NCBI GenBank assembly: GCA_030039975.1
Contig: JASHUO010000542.1
Coordinates: 1-7,791, forward strand
Length of the DNA stretch: 7,791 nucleotides
Direction of reading: 5' to 3'
Source: Alphaproteobacteria bacterium
GTDB lineage: Bacteria > Pseudomonadota > Alphaproteobacteria > ATCC43930 > CGMCC-115725
A model generated the notes under the pieces. The model was not told where the DNA came from. It made no database searches and was given only the letters and a program-made list of their open reading frames with translations. This document shows positions 5,564-7,791 of the stretch, one piece after another. The stretch's first letter is position 1; each line of letters opens with the position of its first letter. The translations under genes were made by a program, and so were the position numbers.

Positions 5564-7637
5564 GCGCGCCGCGCGGCGGCGGCGCGATGCCGCCCTGTGT
5601 GGCGTGGCGCTGCTGGCGATGCTTGTCTTCGCCGCTCTTCATGTGATGGCGCCGGACCTGCCTTGGCTGCGCCGGCTCGAGCTCTTCGCGCTGGACACGC
5701 GCTTCCGTTTGCGCGGCCCGCTCTCGCCCGGGCACGACATCGTCCTCGTTCTCATCGATGATGACACCATCGCAAAGTTCGGCCGCTGGCCGCTGCCGCG
5801 GCAGCGTTTCGCCGATGCGGTGAATTTCCTCGGCGCCGCCGGCGCACGCGTCATCGGCATCGATCTGCTCTTCACCGAGCCCGATGAGGCGGGCGGAAGC
5901 GGCGATCGCGCGCTGGCCGGCGCGATGCGGCGCGCCGGAACCGTCGTGCTGCCCTTCGCGTTTCGCTTCGACCGCGACGGCGCCGGTCCGTTGCCGGATG
6001 ACATCGCCAGATCGGCGTTTACCTCGCTTCGGCGCGGCGCGTTCTTCGAGCCCGCGCCGCTGCGTCCCACCGGGGTGCTGGCGCCGCTGGCGCCGTTGGG
6101 CGAAGCCGCAGCGGCGCTGGGTCACGTCACCATCGCCTATGACGTCGATGGCGCGCCACGCTACGAGTATCCGGTGCTCGGCCACGATCTCGATTATTAC
6201 CCGTCGATGGCGCTGCGCGTAGTGCAGCTCTATCGCCGCCTCGCCTGGTCCGATGTCACGGCGGAGCTGGGACGCGGCGTGTGGCTCGGCAATCATCTGC
6301 TGGCGACCGATCCGTCGATGCGCCTGCTGGTGAATTATCTCGGGCCGCCCGGCAGGTTTCCCACCGTCTCTTTCGCCGATGTCGCGGCGGGCGCCGTGTC
6401 GCCGGCGATGTTCAAGGACCGCATCGTGCTCATCGGCACGCGGATCACCGGCGTTCCCGATGCCGTTCGCACGCCCTTCTCCGCCGTGCTTCCCGGCGTC
6501 GAGCGCCTCGCCACCGTGATCGATTCAATCCTCCGCGGGCGCTCGCTCCATCGTCCGGTCTACGCGCCCTGGGTCGAGGCCGCGTGGATGATCGGCTTCG
6601 CGCTCGTCGTTGCCTTGGCGCTGTCGCGCCTCTCGATCGCGCGCGCCGCGCTGCTCGCCGCGGCGCTGTTGGCGCTCTGGCTGGTACTCGGCCAATTCGC
6701 GCTGGTGCGGTTCGGCATCTGGTCCGCCGCCGCCGTGCCGAGCCTCGCGAGCCTCCTCGTCTTCACGCTGCTGGCGACCTATCGCTACGGGCTGCTCGAC
6801 CGCGAGCATCGCCGCATCCGCGCGGCCTTTCAGCGCTACCTCGCTCCCAGCATGGTGGAGCAGCTGGCGCAAAGCTCGCTGCCGCCCCAGCTCGGCGGCG
6901 AGCAGCGCGAGCTCACCGTCATGTTCTGCGATCTGCGCGGCTTCAGCGGCATCTCCGAGCGACTCGATTCGCGCGCGCTGACGCGGCTCGTCAACGCCTT
7001 TTTCGCCATGGTCACCGAAGCGGTGCTGGCGCAGGGCGGCACGGTCGACAAGTATATGGGCGATGCCGTGATGGCGTTCTGGAACGCGCCGCTGGAGCAG
7101 CCCGACCACGCCCGCCGCGCTTGCCGGGCTGCGCTCGCCATCCGCGCCGGGCTGGCGCGGCTCGATGCGGAAGAAGATGTGACCGGCGGCGTCGCTCTCG
7201 ATTGCGGCATCGGCATCAATACCGGCCCGTGCACGGTGGGAAATTTCGGCTCGCGCCATCGCTTCGATTATTCCGCCGTCGGCGACACCGTGAACATCGC
7301 CGCGCGGCTCGAAAGCGAGACGAAGACCTTCGGCATCGGCATTGCGCTCGGCGCGGCGACGGCGGCGCGCGTGCCGGAGCTCGCGACGCTGCCGCTCGAA
7401 GCGATTCAGCTGCGCGGGCACGATCGGTCGGTCGAGCTCTTCGCCCTGGTCGGCGACGAGACGCGCCGCGAGAGCGCGGCTTTCCTCGCGCTGCACGAGC
7501 GCCATCGCCGCTTTGCCGAAGCGGCGCAGGCGGCGGATTGGAAGACCGCGGCGGCGCTCCTGGCGGAGCTCGAAAGCGCGGCGCCTGCCGATCTCGCTGC
7601 GGTCTATCGCCGCCTTGCCGAGCGGCTGCCCGCCTGA
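5520..7637 (+). CDS. CHASE2-domain membrane-bound class III adenylate/guanylate cyclase
   Basis: From the GTG at 5520 the protein has 705 residues. A basic N-terminus (RAARRRRD) leads to membrane segment 1 (about 25-43). A periplasmic CHASE2 sensor (about 50-345) follows, with LFALDTRFRLRG, IDDDTI, GRWPLPR and PGVERLATVIDSIL. Three membrane segments come next (about 349-368, 371-393, 397-420), then a cytoplasmic cyclase domain (about 464-640). The cyclase has both metal-binding aspartates (Asp471 in MFCDLRGF, Asp515 in KYMGDAVMAFW), base-recognition Lys511, and transition-state residues Asn592 and Arg596 in TVNIAARLE, so it should be active. The second base-recognition position is Ser585. cAMP is the likelier product. 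A helical tail (about 650-705) ends it. The start is uncertain: 5520 overlaps the FecR-protein gene by 44 bases and has GGAG only two bases away; TTG at 5529 is the alternative. Frame extension back to 5406 is a shadow of the FecR-protein gene. Confidence 0.93.
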   Translation: MSALPRSWRAPASTERAARRRRDAALCGVALLAMLVFAALHVMAPDLPWLRRLELFALDTRFRLRGPLSPGHDIVLVLIDDDTIAKFGRWPLPRQRFADAVNFLGAAGARVIGIDLLFTEPDEAGGSGDRALAGAMRRAGTVVLPFAFRFDRDGAGPLPDDIARSAFTSLRRGAFFEPAPLRPTGVLAPLAPLGEAAAALGHVTIAYDVDGAPRYEYPVLGHDLDYYPSMALRVVQLYRRLAWSDVTAELGRGVWLGNHLLATDPSMRLLVNYLGPPGRFPTVSFADVAAGAVSPAMFKDRIVLIGTRITGVPDAVRTPFSAVLPGVERLATVIDSILRGRSLHRPVYAPWVEAAWMIGFALVVALALSRLSIARAALLAAALLALWLVLGQFALVRFGIWSAAAVPSLASLLVFTLLATYRYGLLDREHRRIRAAFQRYLAPSMVEQLAQSSLPPQLGGEQRELTVMFCDLRGFSGISERLDSRALTRLVNAFFAMVTEAVLAQGGTVDKYMGDAVMAFWNAPLEQPDHARRACRAALAIRAGLARLDAEEDVTGGVALDCGIGINTGPCTVGNFGSRHRFDYSAVGDTVNIAARLESETKTFGIGIALGAATAARVPELATLPLEAIQLRGHDRSVELFALVGDETRRESAAFLALHERHRRFAEAAQAADWKTAAALLAELESAAPADLAAVYRRLAERLPA

Positions 7638-7646
7638 GAGCCGTGC

Positions 7647-7791
7647 TCAGAAGAAATGATACGACGCGCCGAGCAGCAGCCGCGTCTCATGCGTGGTGCT
7701 GTCCGGCTCGTAATAGCCATTGGCGTCAGTGGCGCTGGCGCCAAAGCCGAAGCTCTGATAGCCGCCGGTCGCGGTAAGCTCGATACGGTCG
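7647..7791 (-). CDS. C-terminal end of a probable outer-membrane beta-barrel protein (partial)
   Basis: The minus strand is open from the window edge to a TGA at 7647-7649, giving the last 47 residues. They alternate polar and hydrophobic or aromatic residues in strand-like stretches (RIELTATGGYQSFGFGAS, then RLLLGASYHFF). The final residue is Phe after Tyr-His-Phe, the C-terminal signature by which outer-membrane barrels are recognised for assembly. The start and most of the gene lie beyond the window, so the family cannot be named. The stop codon is nine bases from that of the cyclase gene on the other strand, and no terminator fits between them. Confidence 0.65.
   Translation of the reverse strand, partial: DRIELTATGGYQSFGFGASATDANGYYEPDSTTHETRLLLGASYHFF

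Noticed and set aside
6281..7777. Plus-strand 498-codon Arg/Ala-rich frame overlapping the cyclase gene
   Set aside because: It is a +1 shadow of the cyclase, which has all its catalytic motifs in the other frame. The product is a compositionally biased run with no domain.

Overview
The window is GC-rich chromosomal DNA that looks alphaproteobacterial. The evidence is the conserved block of a TIGR02300 (FYDLN-type) zinc-ribbon protein divergent from aroA-cmk-rpsA, a class II EPSP synthase of the rhizobial type, and a six-domain S1 protein with a short N-terminal extension. I cannot resolve the order or genus from this sequence. No foreign island, insertion sequence, phage gene or CRISPR array is visible.

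Left half (about 1-4000, minus strand). aroA, cmk and rpsA are transcribed leftward in that order. aroA and cmk overlap by four bases (ATGA), so they are probably translationally coupled. A 130-base gap with GC-rich dyads precedes rpsA. The rpsA stop codon lies in the last unit of an unusual 150-base inverted repeat built from a 7-base period (TCAGNNN). This repeat fills the left edge of the window. These genes serve aromatic amino acid synthesis (shikimate pathway), CMP/dCMP phosphorylation and translation initiation.

Middle (about 4000-4930). A divergent promoter region separates aroA from a rightward gene for a small zinc-ribbon protein with a very acidic tail. Next come a tRNA-Ala(GGC) gene with encoded CCA and three consecutive stem-loops that begin five bases after the tRNA.

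Right half (4934-7791). A secreted FecR-domain protein overlaps the start of a membrane-bound CHASE2 class III nucleotide cyclase. The pair reads as a two-gene signalling operon: a periplasmic FecR protein beside a cyclase whose sensor domain also faces the periplasm and whose catalytic domain faces the cytoplasm. The right edge holds the last 47 codons of a minus-strand gene whose product ends like an outer-membrane beta-barrel. It converges on the cyclase gene with nine bases between the stop codons.

Most of the window is ordinary housekeeping sequence. The least ordinary items are the heptad-phased inverted repeat after rpsA, the FecR/CHASE2-cyclase pair, the hairpin cluster after the tRNA, and competing stems in the rpsA leader.
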